In this document: one piece after another, positions 48,080-61,800 of the stretch
Layout of the letters: each line of letters opens with the position of its first letter
Numbering within the stretch: position 1 is the first letter of the stretch
Source of the DNA: Hydractinia symbiolongicarpus
Taxonomy: Eukaryota; Cnidaria; Hydrozoa; Anthoathecata; Hydractiniidae
Assembly: GCF_029227915.1 (NCBI RefSeq)
Contig: NC_079880.1
Coordinates: forward strand, 436,001 to 500,000
Reading direction: 5' to 3'
Length of the DNA: 64,000 nucleotides
Notes under the pieces: model-generated
The model's input: only the letters and a program-made list of their open reading frames with translations
Databases searched by the model: none
Told to the model about the DNA's origin: nothing
Made by a program: the position numbers and the translations under genes

Positions 48080-51000
48080 AACATTCTTTTTAATTTGACG
48101 GGATTTTCGGAACTCAGCGATTACACTGGGCGCTGTGGTACCGCTTTATTTAAAAATTTAGATAAATAAGTCATTCTTTACTGTGGGACCAATCCTAGCA
48201 GTTATTGCGCGCTGAAGAAATATCGACAGTTTCAAAAACTAAATTTTATTGACTTTCTAACGGTGTCAGTCCGTTTGAGTTACAACGGTTGGGTCACACA
48301 TTCGTACAAACATGTATTTAGCGATATTTTTTTTGATATTACTAAGTTGCATCGCTTTTAACAATGAAACGAATGACTGTGGGACTTAATGTAACTAATT
48401 ATGGACTGTGACCTTATAAATGTTAAAGTGAGACAATTGGACTCCAAGAAATAACATTCTTCCTAATTTGACATGATTGCCGAAACTCAGCGATTACACT
48501 GGGCCCTGTGGTAGCGCTTCAATTAAAAATTAAGATAAAAAAGTCATTCTTTACTGTGGGACCAATCTTAGCCGTTATCGCGCTCTGAAGAAATATCGAC
48601 AGTTTCAAAGACAAAATTTCATTGACTTTCTAATGGTGTCAGTCCGTTTGAGTTACAACGATCGGGTCACATATTCGTACCAACATGTATTTAGCGATGT
48701 TTTTTTGATATTACTAGGTTGCATCGCTCTTAACAATGAAACGATTGACTGTGGGACTTAATTTAACAAACTTTGGACTGTGACCTGATAAATGTGATAA
48801 ATGAGAAAATTGGACTCCAAGAAATAACATTCTTCTTAATTTGACGGGATTGCCGGAACTTAGCGATTACACGGGGCGCTGTGGTAGCACGTCATTTAAA
48901 AATTTAGATAAATAAGTCATTCTTTTTTGTGGGACCAATCCTAGCCGTTATCGCGCGCTGAAGAATTATCGACTGTCTCAAAAACTACATTTCATTGACT
49001 TTCTAACGGTGTCAGTCCGTTTGAGTTACAACGGTTGGGTCACACATTCGTACCAACATGTATTTAGCGTTATTTTTTTGATATTACTAGGTTGCATCGC
49101 TCTTAACAATGAAACGATTGACTGTGGGACTTAATTGAACGAACTTTGGATTGTGACCTAATAAATGTGATAAATGAGAAAATTGGACTCCAAGAAATAA
49201 CATTCTTCTCAATTTGACATGATTGCCGGAACTCAGCGATTACACTGGCGCTGTGGTTGCGCTTCATTTAAGAATTTAGATAAACCAGTCATTCTTTACT
49301 GTGGGACCAAGCCTATCCATTATCGCACGCTGAAGAAAGAGCGACAGTTTCAAAAACTACATTTTATTGTCTTTCTAACAGTGTCAGTCTGTTTGAGTTA
49401 CAACGGTTGGGTCACATATTTGTACCAACATGTCTTTAGAGATATTTTTTTGATATTGCTAGGCTGCATCGCTCTTAACATTGAAACGATTGACTGTGGG
49501 ACTTAATTGAACAAACTTTGGACTGTGACCTAATAAATATGATAAATGAGAAAATTGGACTCCAAGAAATAACATTCTTCTCAATTTGACATGATTGCCA
49601 GAACTCAGCGATTACACTGGGCGCTGTGGTAGCGCTTTATTTAGGAATTTAGATAAATAAGTCATTCTTTACTGTGGGACCAATCCTATACGTTATCCCG
49701 CGCTGAAGAAATAGCGACAGTTTCAAAAACTACATTTCATTGTCTTTCTAACAGTGTCAGTCCGTTTGAGTTTCAACAGTTGGGTCACATATTCGTACCA
49801 ACATGTATTTAGCGATATTTATCTGATATTACTAGGTTGCATCGCTTTTAACAGTGAAACGAATGACTGTGGGACTTAATTGAACTAACTTTGGACTGTG
49901 AACTGATAAATGTGATAAATGAAAAAGATTGGACTCCAAGAAATAACATTCTTCTTAATTTGACATGATTCCCGGAACTCAGCGGTTACACTGGGCGCTG
50001 TGGTAGCGCTTCTTTAAAAATTTAAATTAATAAGCCATTTTTTACTGTGGGTCCAATCCTAGCCGTTATCGCGCGCTGAAGAGATAGCGACAGTTTAAAA
50101 AACTACATTTCATTGACTTTCTAACGGTGTCAGTCTGTTTGAGTTACAACGGTTGGGTCACCTATTCGTGCCAACATGTATTTAGCGATATTTTTCTCAT
50201 ATTATTAGGTTGCATCGCTTTTAACAGTGAAACGATTGACTGTGGCACATAATTGAACTGATTTTGGACTGTGACCTTAAAAAATGTTAAAGGGGAGACA
50301 ATTGGACTCCAAGAAATAACATTCTTCTTAATTTGACATGATTACCGAAACTCAGCGATTACACTGGGCGCTGTGGCAGCGCTTCAATTAAAAATTAAGA
50401 TAAAAAAGTTATTTTATACTGTGGGACCAATCCTAGCCGTTATCGCGCGCTGAAGAGATAGCGACAGTTTAAAAAACTACATTTCATTGACTTTCTAACG
50501 GTGTCAGTCCGCTTGAGTTTCAACGGTTGGGTCACATATTCGTACCAACATGTATTTAGCGATATTTTTTTGATATTACTAGGTTGCATCGCTCTTAACA
50601 ATGAAACGATTGACTGTGGGACTTAATTGAACAAACTTTGGACTGTGACCTAATAAATGTGATAAATGAGAAAATTGGACTCCAAGAAATAACATTCTTC
50701 TCAATTTGACATGATTGCCGGAACTCAGCGATTACACTGGGCGCTGTGGTAGCGCTTTATTTAAGAATTTAGATAAATAAGTCATTCTTTACTGTGGGAC
50801 CAATCCTATCCGTTATCGCGCGCTGAAGAAATAGCGACAGTTTCAAAAACTACATTTTATTGTCTTTCTAACAGTGTCAGTCCGTTTGAGTTACAACGGT
50901 TGGGTCACATATTCGTACTAACATGTATTTAGCGATATTTTTTTGATATTACTAGGTTGCATCGCTCTTAACAATGAAACGATTAACTGTGGGACTTAAT

Positions 51001-52560
51001 TGAACTGATTATAGACTGTGACCTTGAAAATGTTATAAGTGAGACAAGCGGACTCAAAGAAATAACATTCTTTTTAATTTGACATGATTGCCGGAATTCA
51101 GCGATTACACCGTGCGCTGTGGTAGCGCTTCATTTAAAAATTTAGATAAATAAGTCATTCTTTACTGTGGGACAAATCCTAGCCGTTATCACGCTCTGAA
51201 GAAATATCGACAGTTTCAAAAACAAAATTTCATTGACTTTCTAAGAGTATCAATCCGTTTGAGTTACAACGGTTGCGTCACATATTGGTACCAACATGTA
51301 TTTCGTGATATTTTTCCGGTACTACTAGCTGGTATGGCTTTTAACAGTGAAACGATTAATTGTGGGACTTAATTGAACAAACTTTGGACTGTGACCTAAT
51401 AAATGTGATAAATGAGAAAATAGGACTCCAAGAAATAACATTCTTCCTAATTTGACATGATTGCCGAAACTCAGCGATTACACTGGGCGCTGTGGCAGCG
51501 CTTCAATTAAAAATTAAGATAAAAAAGTTATTTTATACTGTGGGACCAATCCTAGCCGTTATCGCGCGCTGAAGAGATAGCGACAGTTTAAAAAACTACA
51601 TTTCATTGACTTTCTAACGGTGTCAGTCCGCTTGAGTTACAACGGTTGGGTCACATATTCGTACCAACATGTATTTAGCGATATTTTTTTGATATTACTA
51701 GGTTGCATCGCTCTTAACAATGAAACGATTGACTGTGGGACTTAATTGAACAAACTTTGGACTGTGACCTAATAAATGTGATAAATGAGAAAATTGGACT
51801 CCAAGAAATAACATTCTTCTCAATTTGACATGATTGCCGAAACTCAGCGATTACACTGGGCGCTGGGGTAGCGCTTTATTTAAGAATTTAGATAAATAAG
51901 TCATTCTTTACTGTGGGACCAATCCTATCCGTTATCGCGCGCTGAAGAAATAGCGACAGTTTCAAAAACTACATTTTATTGTCTTTCTAACAGTGTCAGT
52001 CCGTTTGAGTTACAACGGTTGGGTCACATATTCGTACTAACATGTATTTAGCGATATTTTTTTGATATTACTAGGTTGCATCGTTCTTAACAATGAAACG
52101 ATTGACTGTGGGACTTAATTGAACAAACTTTGGACTATAACCTAATAAATGTGATAAAAAAACAGAAAATTGGACTCCAAGAAATAACATTCTTCTTAAT
52201 TTGACATGATTGCCGAAACTCTGCGATTACACTGGGCGCTGTGGTGGCGCTTCATTTAAAAATTTAGATAAATAAGTCATTCTTTACTGTGGGACCAATC
52301 CTATCCGTTATCGCGCGTGGAAGAAATAGCGAAAGTTTCAAAAAATACATTTCATTGTCTTTCTAACAGTGTCAGTGCGTTTGAGTTACATCGGTTGGGT
52401 CACATATTCGTACCAACATGTATTTAGCGATATTTTTTGATATTACTAGGTTGTATCGCTTGTAACATAAAAACGAATAACTGTGGGACTTAATTGAACT
52501 GATTATGGACTGTGACCTTGAAAATGTTATAAGTGAGACAAGCGGACTCAAAGAAATAAC
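48080..52560. repeat. 12-monomer higher-order unit (4,478 bp), copy 2
   Basis: Essentially identical to copy 1. At the copy junction near 48,080-48,095 the sequence passes from the GACTCAAAGAAATAAC monomer into TTTGACGGGATTTTCGG. At the end near 52,570 the same monomer continues instead into TTTGACATGATTGCC, which defines the unit edges. Confidence 0.9.
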
Positions 52561-55500
52561 ATTCTTTTTAATTTGACATGATTGCCGGAATTCAGCGATT
52601 ACACCTGGCGCTGTGGTAGCGCTTCATTTAAAAATTTAGATAAATAAGTCATTCTTTACTGTGGGACCAATCCTATCCGTTATCGCGCGCTGAAGAAATA
52701 GCGACAGTTTCAAAAACTACATTTTATTGTCTTTCTAACAGTGTCAGTCCGTTTGAGTTACAACGGCTGGGTCACATATTCGTACTAACATGTATTTAGC
52801 GATATTTTTTTGATATTACTAGGTTGCATCGCTCTTAACAATGAAACGATTAACTGTGGGACTTAATTGAACTGATTATAGACTGTGACCTTGAAAATGT
52901 TATAAGTGAGACAAGCGGACTCAAAGAAATAACATTCTTTTTAATTTGACATGATTGCCGGAATTCAGCGATTACACCGTGCGCTGTGGTAGCGCTTCAT
53001 TTAAAAATTAAGATAAAAAAGTAATTCTTTACTGTGGGACCAATCTTAGCCGTTATCGCGCGTTGAAGAATTAGAGACAGTTTCAAAAACTACATTTCAT
53101 TGACTTTTTAACGGTGTCAGTCCGTTTGAGTTACAACGGTTGGGTCACCTATTCGTACCAACATGTGTTTAGCGATATTTTTCTGATATTACTAGGTTGC
53201 ATCGCTCTTAACAATGAAACGATTGACTGTGGGACTTAATTGAACAAACTTTGGACTATAACCTAATAAATGTGATAAATGAGAAAATTGGACTCCAAGA
53301 AATAACATTCTTCTTAATTTGACATGATTGCCGAAACTCTGCGATTACACTGGGCGCTGTGGTGGCGCCTAATTTAAAATTTTAGATAAATAAGTCATTC
53401 TTTACTGTGGGACCAATCCTAGCCGTTATCACGCTCTGAAGAAATATCGACAGTTTCAAAAACAAAATTTCATTGACTTTCTAAGAGTATCAATCCGTTT
53501 GAGTTACAACGGTTGCGTCACATATTGGCACCAACATGTATTTCGTGATATTTTTCCGGTACTACTAGCTGGTATGGCTTTTAACAGTGAAACGATTGAC
53601 TGTGGGACTTAATTGAACAAACTTTGGACTGTGACCTAATAAATGTGATAAATAAGAAAATAGGACTCCAAGAAATAACATTCTTCCTAATTTGACATGA
53701 TTGCCGAAACTCAGCAATTACACTGGGCGCTGTGGTAGCGCTTCAATTAAAAATTAAGATAAAAAAGTAATTCTTTACTGTGGGACCAATCTTAGCCGTT
53801 ATCGGGCGCTGAAGAATTAGAGACAGTTTAAAAAACTACATTTCATTGACTTTCTAACGGTGTCAGTCCGCTTGAGTTACAACGGTTGGGTCACATATTC
53901 GTACCAACATGTATTTAGCGATATTTTTTTGATATTACTAGGTTGCATCGCTCTTAACAATGAAACGATTGACTGTGGGACTTAATTGAACAAACTTTGG
54001 ACTGTGACCTAATAAATGTGATAAATGAGAAAATTGGACTCCAAGAAATAACATTCTTCTCAATTTGACATGATTGCCGGAACTCAGCGATTACACTGGG
54101 CGCTGGGGTAGAGCTTTATTTAAGAATTTAGATAAATAAGTCATTCTTTACTGTGGGACCAATCCTATCCGTTATCGCGCGCTGAAGAAATAGCGACAGT
54201 TTCAAAAACTACATTTTATTGTCTTTCTAACAGTGTCAGTCCGTTTGAGTTACAACGGTTGGGTCACATATTCGTACTAACATGTATTTAGCGATATTTT
54301 TTTGATATTACTAGGTTGCATCGTTCTTAACAATGAAACGATTGACTGTGGGACTTAATTGAACAAACTTTGGACTATAACCTAATAAATGTGATAAAAA
54401 AACAGAAAATTGGACTCCAAGAAATAACATTCTTCTTAATTTGACATGATTGCTGAAACTCTGCGATTACACTGGGCGCTGTGGTGGCGCTTCATTTAAA
54501 AATTTAGATAAATAAGTCATTCTTTACTGTGGGACCAATCCTATCCGTTATCGCGCGTGGAAGAAATAGCGAAAGTTTCAAAAAGTACATTTCATTGTCT
54601 TTCTAACAGTGTCAGTGCGTTTGAGTTACATCGGTTGGGTCACATATTCGTACCAACATGTATTTAGCGATATTTTTTGATATTACTAGGTTGTATCGCT
54701 TGTAACAATAAAACGAATAACTGTGGGACTTAATTGAACTGATTATGGACTGTGACCTTGAAAATGTTATAAGTGAGACAAGCGGACTCAAAGAAATAAC
54801 ATTCTTTTTAATTTGACATGATTGCCGGAATTCAGCGATTACACCTGGCGCTGTGGTAGCGCTTCATTTAAAAATTTAGATAAATAAGTCATTCTTTACT
54901 GTGGGACCAATCTTAGCCGTTATCGCGCGCTGAAGAATTAGAGACAGTTTCAAAAACTACATTTCATTGACTTTTTAACGGGGTCAGTCCGTTTGAGTTA
55001 CAACGGTTGGGTCACCTATTCGTACCAACATGTGTTTAGCGATATTTTTCTGATATTACTAGGTTGCATCGCTCTTAACAATGAAACGATTGACTGTGGG
55101 ACTTAATTGAACAAACTTTGGACTGTGACCTAATAAATGTGATAAATAAGAAAATAGGACTCCAAGAAATAACATTCTTCCTAATTTGACATGATTGCCG
55201 AAACTCAGCAATTACACTGGGCGCTGTGGTAGCGCTTCAATTAAAAATTAAGATAAAAAAGTAATTCTTTACTGTGGGACCAATCTTAGCCGTTATCGCG
55301 CGCTGAAGAATTAGAGACAGTTTAAAAAACTACATTTCATTGACTTTCTAACGGTGTCAGTCCGCTTGAGTTACAACGGTTGGGTCACATATTCGTACCA
55401 ACATGTATTTAGCGATATTTTTTTGATATTACTAGGTTGCATCGCTCTTAACAATGAAACGATTGACTGTGGGACTTAATTGAACAAACTTTGGACTGTG

Positions 55501-58500
55501 ACCTAATAAATGTGATAAATGAGAAAATTGGACTCCAAGAAATAACATTCTTCTCAATTTGACATGATTGCCGGAACTCAGCGATTACACTGGGCGCTGG
55601 GGTAGCGCTTTATTTAAGAATTTAGATAAATAAGTCATTCTTTACTGTGGGACCAATCCTATCCGTTATCGCGCGCTGAAGAAATAGCGACAGTTTCAAA
55701 AACTACATTTTATTGTCTTTCTAACAGTGTCAGTCCGTTTGAGTTACAACGGTTGGGTCACATATTCGTACTAACATGTATTTAGCGATATTTTTTTGAT
55801 ATTACTAGGTTGCATCGTTCTTAACAATGAAACGATTGACTGTGGGACTTAATTGAACAAACTTTGGACTATAACCTAATAAATGTGATAAAAAAACAGA
55901 AAATTGGACTCCAAGAAATAACATTGTTCTTAATTTGACATGATTGCTGAAACTCTGCGATTACACTGGGCGCTGTGGTGGCGCTTCATTTAAAAATTTA
56001 GATAAATAAGTCATTCTTTACTGTGGGACCAATCCTATCCGTTATCGCGCGTGGAAGAAATAGCGAAAGTTTCAAAAAGTACATTTCATTGTCTTTCTAA
56101 CAGTGTCAGTGCGTTTGAGTTACATCGGTTGGGTCACATATTCGTACCAACATGTATTTAGCGATATTTTTTGATATTACTAGGTTGTATCGCTTGTAAC
56201 AATAAAACGAATAACTGTGGGACTTAATTGAACTGATTATGGACTGTGACCTTGAAAATGTTATAAGTGAGACAAGCGGACTCAAAGAAATAACATTCTT
56301 TTTAATTTGACATGATTGCCGGAATTCAGCGATTACACCTGGCGCTGTGGTAGCGCTTCATTTAAAAATTTAGATAAATAAGTCATTCTTTACTGTGGGA
56401 CCAATCTTAGCCGTTATCGCGCGCTGAAGAATTAGAGACAGTTTCAAAAACTACATTTCATTGACTTTTTAACGGTGTCAGTCCGTTTGAGTTACAACGG
56501 TTGGGTCACCTATTCGTACCAACATGTGTTTAGCGATATTTTTCTGATATTACTAGGTTGCATCGCTCTTAACAATGAAACGATTGACTGTGGGACTTAA
56601 TTGAACAAACTTTGGACTGTGACCTAATAAATGTGATAAATAAGAAAATAGGACTCCAAGAAATAACATTCTTCCTAATTTGACATGATTGCCGAAACTC
56701 AGCAATTACACTGGGCGCTGTGGTAGCGCTTCAATTAAAAATTAAGATAAAAAAGTAATTCTTTACTGTGGGACCAATCTTAGCCGTTATCGCGCGCTGA
56801 AGAATTAGAGACAGTTTAAAAAACTACATTTCATTGACTTTCTAACGGTGTCAGTCCGCTTGAGTTACAACGGTTGGGTCACATATTCGTACCAACATGT
56901 ATTTAGCGATATTTTTTTGATATTACTAGGTTGCATCGCTGTTAACAATGAAACGATTGACTGTGGGACTTAATTGAACAAACTTTGGACTGTGACCTAA
57001 TAAATGTGATAAATGAGAAAATTGGACTCCAAGAAATAACATTCTTCTCAATTTGACATGATTGCCGGAACTCAGCGATTACACTGGGCGCTGGGGTAGC
57101 GCTTTATTTAAGAATTTAGATAAATAAGTCATTCTTTACTGTGGGACCAATCCTATCCGTTATCGCGCGCTGAAGAAATAGCGACAGTTTCAAAAACTAC
57201 ATTTTATTGTCTTTCTAACAGTGTCAGTCCGTTTGAGTTACAACGGTTGGGTCACATATTCGTACTAACATGTATTTAGCGATATTTTTTTGATATTACT
57301 AGGTTGCATCGTTCTTAACAATGAAACGATTGACTGTGGGACTTAATTGAACAAACTTTGGACTATAACCTAATAAATGTGATAAAAAAACAGAAAATTG
57401 GACTCCAAGAAATAACATTCTTCTTAATTTGACATGATTGCCGAAACTCTGCGATTACACTGGGCGCTGTGGTGGCGCCTAATTTAAAATTTTAGATAAA
57501 TAAGTCATTCTTTACTGTGGGACCAATCCTAGCCGTTATCACGCTCTGAAGAAATATCGACAGTTTCAAAAACAAAATTTCATTGACTTTCTAAGAGTAT
57601 CAATCCGTTTGAGTTACAACGGTTGTGTCACATATTGGCACCAACATGTATTTCGTGATATTTTTCCGGAACTACTTGCTGGTATGGCTTTTAACAGTGA
57701 AACGATTGACTGTGGGACTTAATTGAACAAACTTTGGACTGTGACCTAATAAATGTGATAAATAAGAAAATAGGACTCCAAGAAATAACATTCTTCCTAA
57801 TTTGACATGATTGCCGAAACTCAGCAATTACACTGGGCGCTGTGGTAGCGCTTCAATTAAAAATTAAGATAAAAAAGTAATTATTTACTGTGGGACCAAT
57901 CTTAGCGGTTATCGCGCGCTGAAGAATTAGAGACAGTTTCAAAAACTACATTTCATTGACTTTTTAACGGTGTCAGTCCGTTTGAGTTACAACGGTTGGG
58001 TCACCTATTCGTACCAACATGTGTTTAGCGATATTTTTCTAATATTACTAGGTTGCATCGCTCTTAACAATGAAACGATTGACTGTGGGACTTAATTGAA
58101 CAAACTTTGGACTGTGACCTAATAAATGTGATAAATGAGAAAATTGGACTCCAAGAAATAACATTCTTCTCAATTTGACATGAATGCCGGAACTCAGCGA
58201 TTACACTTGGCGCTGTGGTAGCGCTTTATTTAAGAATTTAGATAAATAAGTCATTCTTTACTGTGGGACCAATCCTATCCGTTATCGCGCGCTGAAGAAA
58301 TAGCGACAGTTTCAAAAACAACATTTTATTGTCTTTCTAACAGTGTCAGTCCGTTTGAGTTACAACGGTTGGGTCACATGTTCGTACTAACATGTATTTA
58401 GCGATATTTTTTTGATATTACTAGGTTGCATCGTTCTTAACAATGAAACGATTGACTGTGGGACTTAATTGAACAAACTTTGGACTGTGACCTAATAAAT

Positions 58501-61500
58501 GTGATAAATAAGAAAATAGGACTCCAAGAAATAACATTCTTCCTAATTTGACATGATTGCCGAAACTCAGCAATTACACTGGGCGCTGTGGTAGCGCTTC
58601 AATTAAAAATTAAGATAAAAAAGTAATTCTTTACTGTGGGACCAATCTTAGCCGTTATCGCGCGCTGAAGAATTAGAGACAGTTTAAAAAACTACATTTC
58701 ATTGACTTTCTAACGGTGTCAGTCCGCTTGAGTTACAACGGTTGGGTCACATATTCGTACCAACATGTATTTAGCGATATTTTTTTGATATTACTAGGTT
58801 GCATCGCTGTTAACAATGAAACGATTGACTGTGGGACTTAATTGAACAAACTTTGGACTGTGACCTAATAAATGTGATAAATGAGAAAATTGGACTCCAA
58901 GAAATAACATTCTTCTCAATTTGACATGATTGCCGGAACTCAGCGATTACACTGGGCGCTGGGGTAGCGCTTTATTTAAGAATTTAGATAAATAAGTCAT
59001 TCTTTACTGTGGGACCAATCCTATCCGTTATCGCGCGCTGAAGAAATAGCGACAGTTTCAAAAACTACATTTTATTGTCTTTCTAACAGTGTCAGTCCGT
59101 TTGAGTTACAACGGTTGGGTCACATATTCGTACTAACATGTATTTAGCGATATTTTTTTGATATTACTAGGTTGCATCGTTCTTAACAATGAAACGATTG
59201 ACTGTGGGACTTAATTGAACAAACTTTGGACTATAACCTAATAAATGTGATAAAAAAACAGAAAATTGGACTCCAAGAAATAACATTCTTCTTAATTTGA
59301 CATGATTGCCGAAACTCTGCGATTACACTGGGCGCTGTGGTGGCGCCTAATTTAAAATTTTAGATAAATAAGTCATTCTTTACTGTGGGACCAATCCTAG
59401 CCGTTATCACGCTCTGAAGAAATATCGACAGTTTCAAAAACAAAATTTCATTGACTTTCTAAGAGTATCAATCCGTTTGAGTTACAACGGTTGTGTCACA
59501 TATTGGCACCAACATGTATTTCGTGATATTTTTCCGGAACTACTTGCTGGTATGGCTTTTAACAGTGAAACGATTGACTGTGGGACTTAATTGAACAAAC
59601 TTTGGACTGTGACCTAATAAATGTGATAAATAAGAAAATAGGACTCCAAGAAATAACATTCTTCCTAATTTGACATGATTGCCGAAACTCAGCAATTACA
59701 CTGGGCGCTGTGGTAGCGCTTCAATTAAAAATTAAGATAAAAAAGTAATTATTTACTGTGGGACCAATCTTAGCGGTTATCGCGCGCTGAAGAATTAGAG
59801 ACAGTTTCAAAAACTACATTTCATTGACTTTTTAACGGTGTCAGTCCGTTTGAGTTACAACGGTTGGGTCACCTATTCGTACCAACATGTGTTTAGCGAT
59901 ATTTTTCTAATATTACTAGGTTGCATCGCTCTTAACAATGAAACGATTGACTGTGGGACTTAATTGAACAAACTTTGGACTGTGACCTAATAAATGTGAT
60001 AAATGAGAAAATTGGACTCCAAGAAATAACATTCTTCTCAATTTGACATGAATGCCGGAACTCAGCGATTACACTTGGCGCTGTGGTAGCGCTTTATTTA
60101 AGAATTTAGATAAATAAGTCATTCTTTACTGTGGGACCAATCCTATCCGTTATCGCGCGCTGAAGAAATAGCGACAGTTTCAAAAACAACATTTTATTGT
60201 CTTTCTAACAGTGTCAGTCCGTTTGAGTTACAACGGTTGGGTCACATGTTCGTACTAACATGTATTTAGCGATATTTTTTTGATATTACTAGGTTGCATC
60301 GTTCTTAACAATGAAACGATTGACTGTGGGACTTAATTGAACAAACTTTGGACTATAACCTAATAAATGTGATAAAAAAACAGAAAATTGGACTCCAAGA
60401 AATAACATTCTTCTTAATTTGACATGATTGCCGAAACTCTGCGATTACACTGGGCGCTGTGGTGGCGCTTCATTTAAAAATTTAGATAAATAAGTCATTC
60501 TTTACTGTGGGACCAATCCTATCCGTTATCGCGCGTGGAAGAAATAGCGAAAGTTTCAAAAACTACATTTCATTGTCTTTCTAACAGTGTCAGTGCGTTT
60601 GAGTTACATCGGTTGGGTCACATATTCGTACCAACATGTATTTAGCGATATTTTTTGATATTACTAGGTTGCATCGCTCTTAACAATGAAACGATTAACT
60701 GTGGGACTTAATTGAACTGATTATAGACTGTGACCTTGAAAATGTTATAAGTGAGACAAGCGGACTCAAAGAAATAACATTCTTTTTAATTTGACATGAT
60801 TGCCGGAATTCAGCGATTACACCGTGCGCTGTGGTAGCGCTTCATTTAAAAATTAAGATAAAAAAGTAATTCTTTACTGTGGGACCAATCTTAGCCGTTA
60901 TCGCGCGCTGAAGAATTAGAGACAGTTTCAAAAACTACATTTCATTGACTTTTTAACGGTGTCAGTCCGTTTGAGTTACAACGGTTGGGTCACCTATTCG
61001 TACCAACATGTGTTTAGCGATATTTTTCTGATATTACTAGGTTGCATCGCTCTTAACAATGAAACGATTGACTGTGGGACTTAATTGAACAAACTTTGGA
61101 CTATAACCTATTAAATGTGATAAATGAGAAAATTGGACTCCAAGAAATAACATTCTTCTTAATTTGACATGATTGCCGAAACTCTGCGATTACACTGGGC
61201 GCTGTGGTGGCGCCTAATTTAAAATTTTAGATAAATAAGTCATTCTTTACTGTGGGACCAATCCTATCCGTTATCGCGCGTGGAAGAAATAGCGAAAGTT
61301 TCAAAAACTACATTTCATTGTCTTTCTAACAGTGTCAGTGCGTTTGAGTTACATCGGTTGGGTCACATATTCGTACCAACATGTATTTAGCGATATTTTT
61401 TGATATTACTAGGTTGTATCGCTTGTAACAATAAAACGATTAACTGTGGGACTTAATTGAACTGATTATGGACTGTGACCTTGAAAATGTTATAAGTGAG

Positions 61501-61800
61501 ACAAGCGGACTCAAAGAAATAACATTCTTTTTAATTTGACATGATTGCCGGAATTCAGCGATTACACCTGGCGCTGTGGTAGCGCTTCATTTAAAAATTT
61601 AGATAAATAAGTCATTCTTTACTGTGGGACCAATCCTAGCCGTTATCACGCTCTGAAGAAATATCGACAGTTTCAAAAACTAAATTTCATTGACTTTCTA
61701 AGAGTATCAATCCGTTTGAGTTACAACGGTTGCGTCACATATTGGTACCAACATGTATTTCGTGATATTTTTCCGGTACTACTAGCTGGTATGGCTTTTA
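52561..61800. repeat. Satellite with nested 3-, 4- and 5-monomer higher-order repeats
   Basis: The marker GATAAAAAAACAG occurs at 54,393, 55,887, 57,381, 59,249 and 60,371. The spacings are 1,494, 1,494, 1,868 and 1,122 bases, that is 4, 4, 5 and 3 monomers. A 1,868-base duplication is confirmed by private changes: CGCTGTTAACAATG at about 56,938 and 58,806, and GGGTCACATGTTCG at about 58,372 and 60,240. All are recombinations of the monomer variants present in the 4,478-bp unit. Confidence 0.88.

Noticed and set aside
44741-49506. Two identical 95-codon frames (44,741-45,028 and 49,219-49,506)
   Set aside because: Pure satellite sequence copied by the 4,478-bp duplication. It opens only because one monomer lost a base (CACTGGCGCTG).
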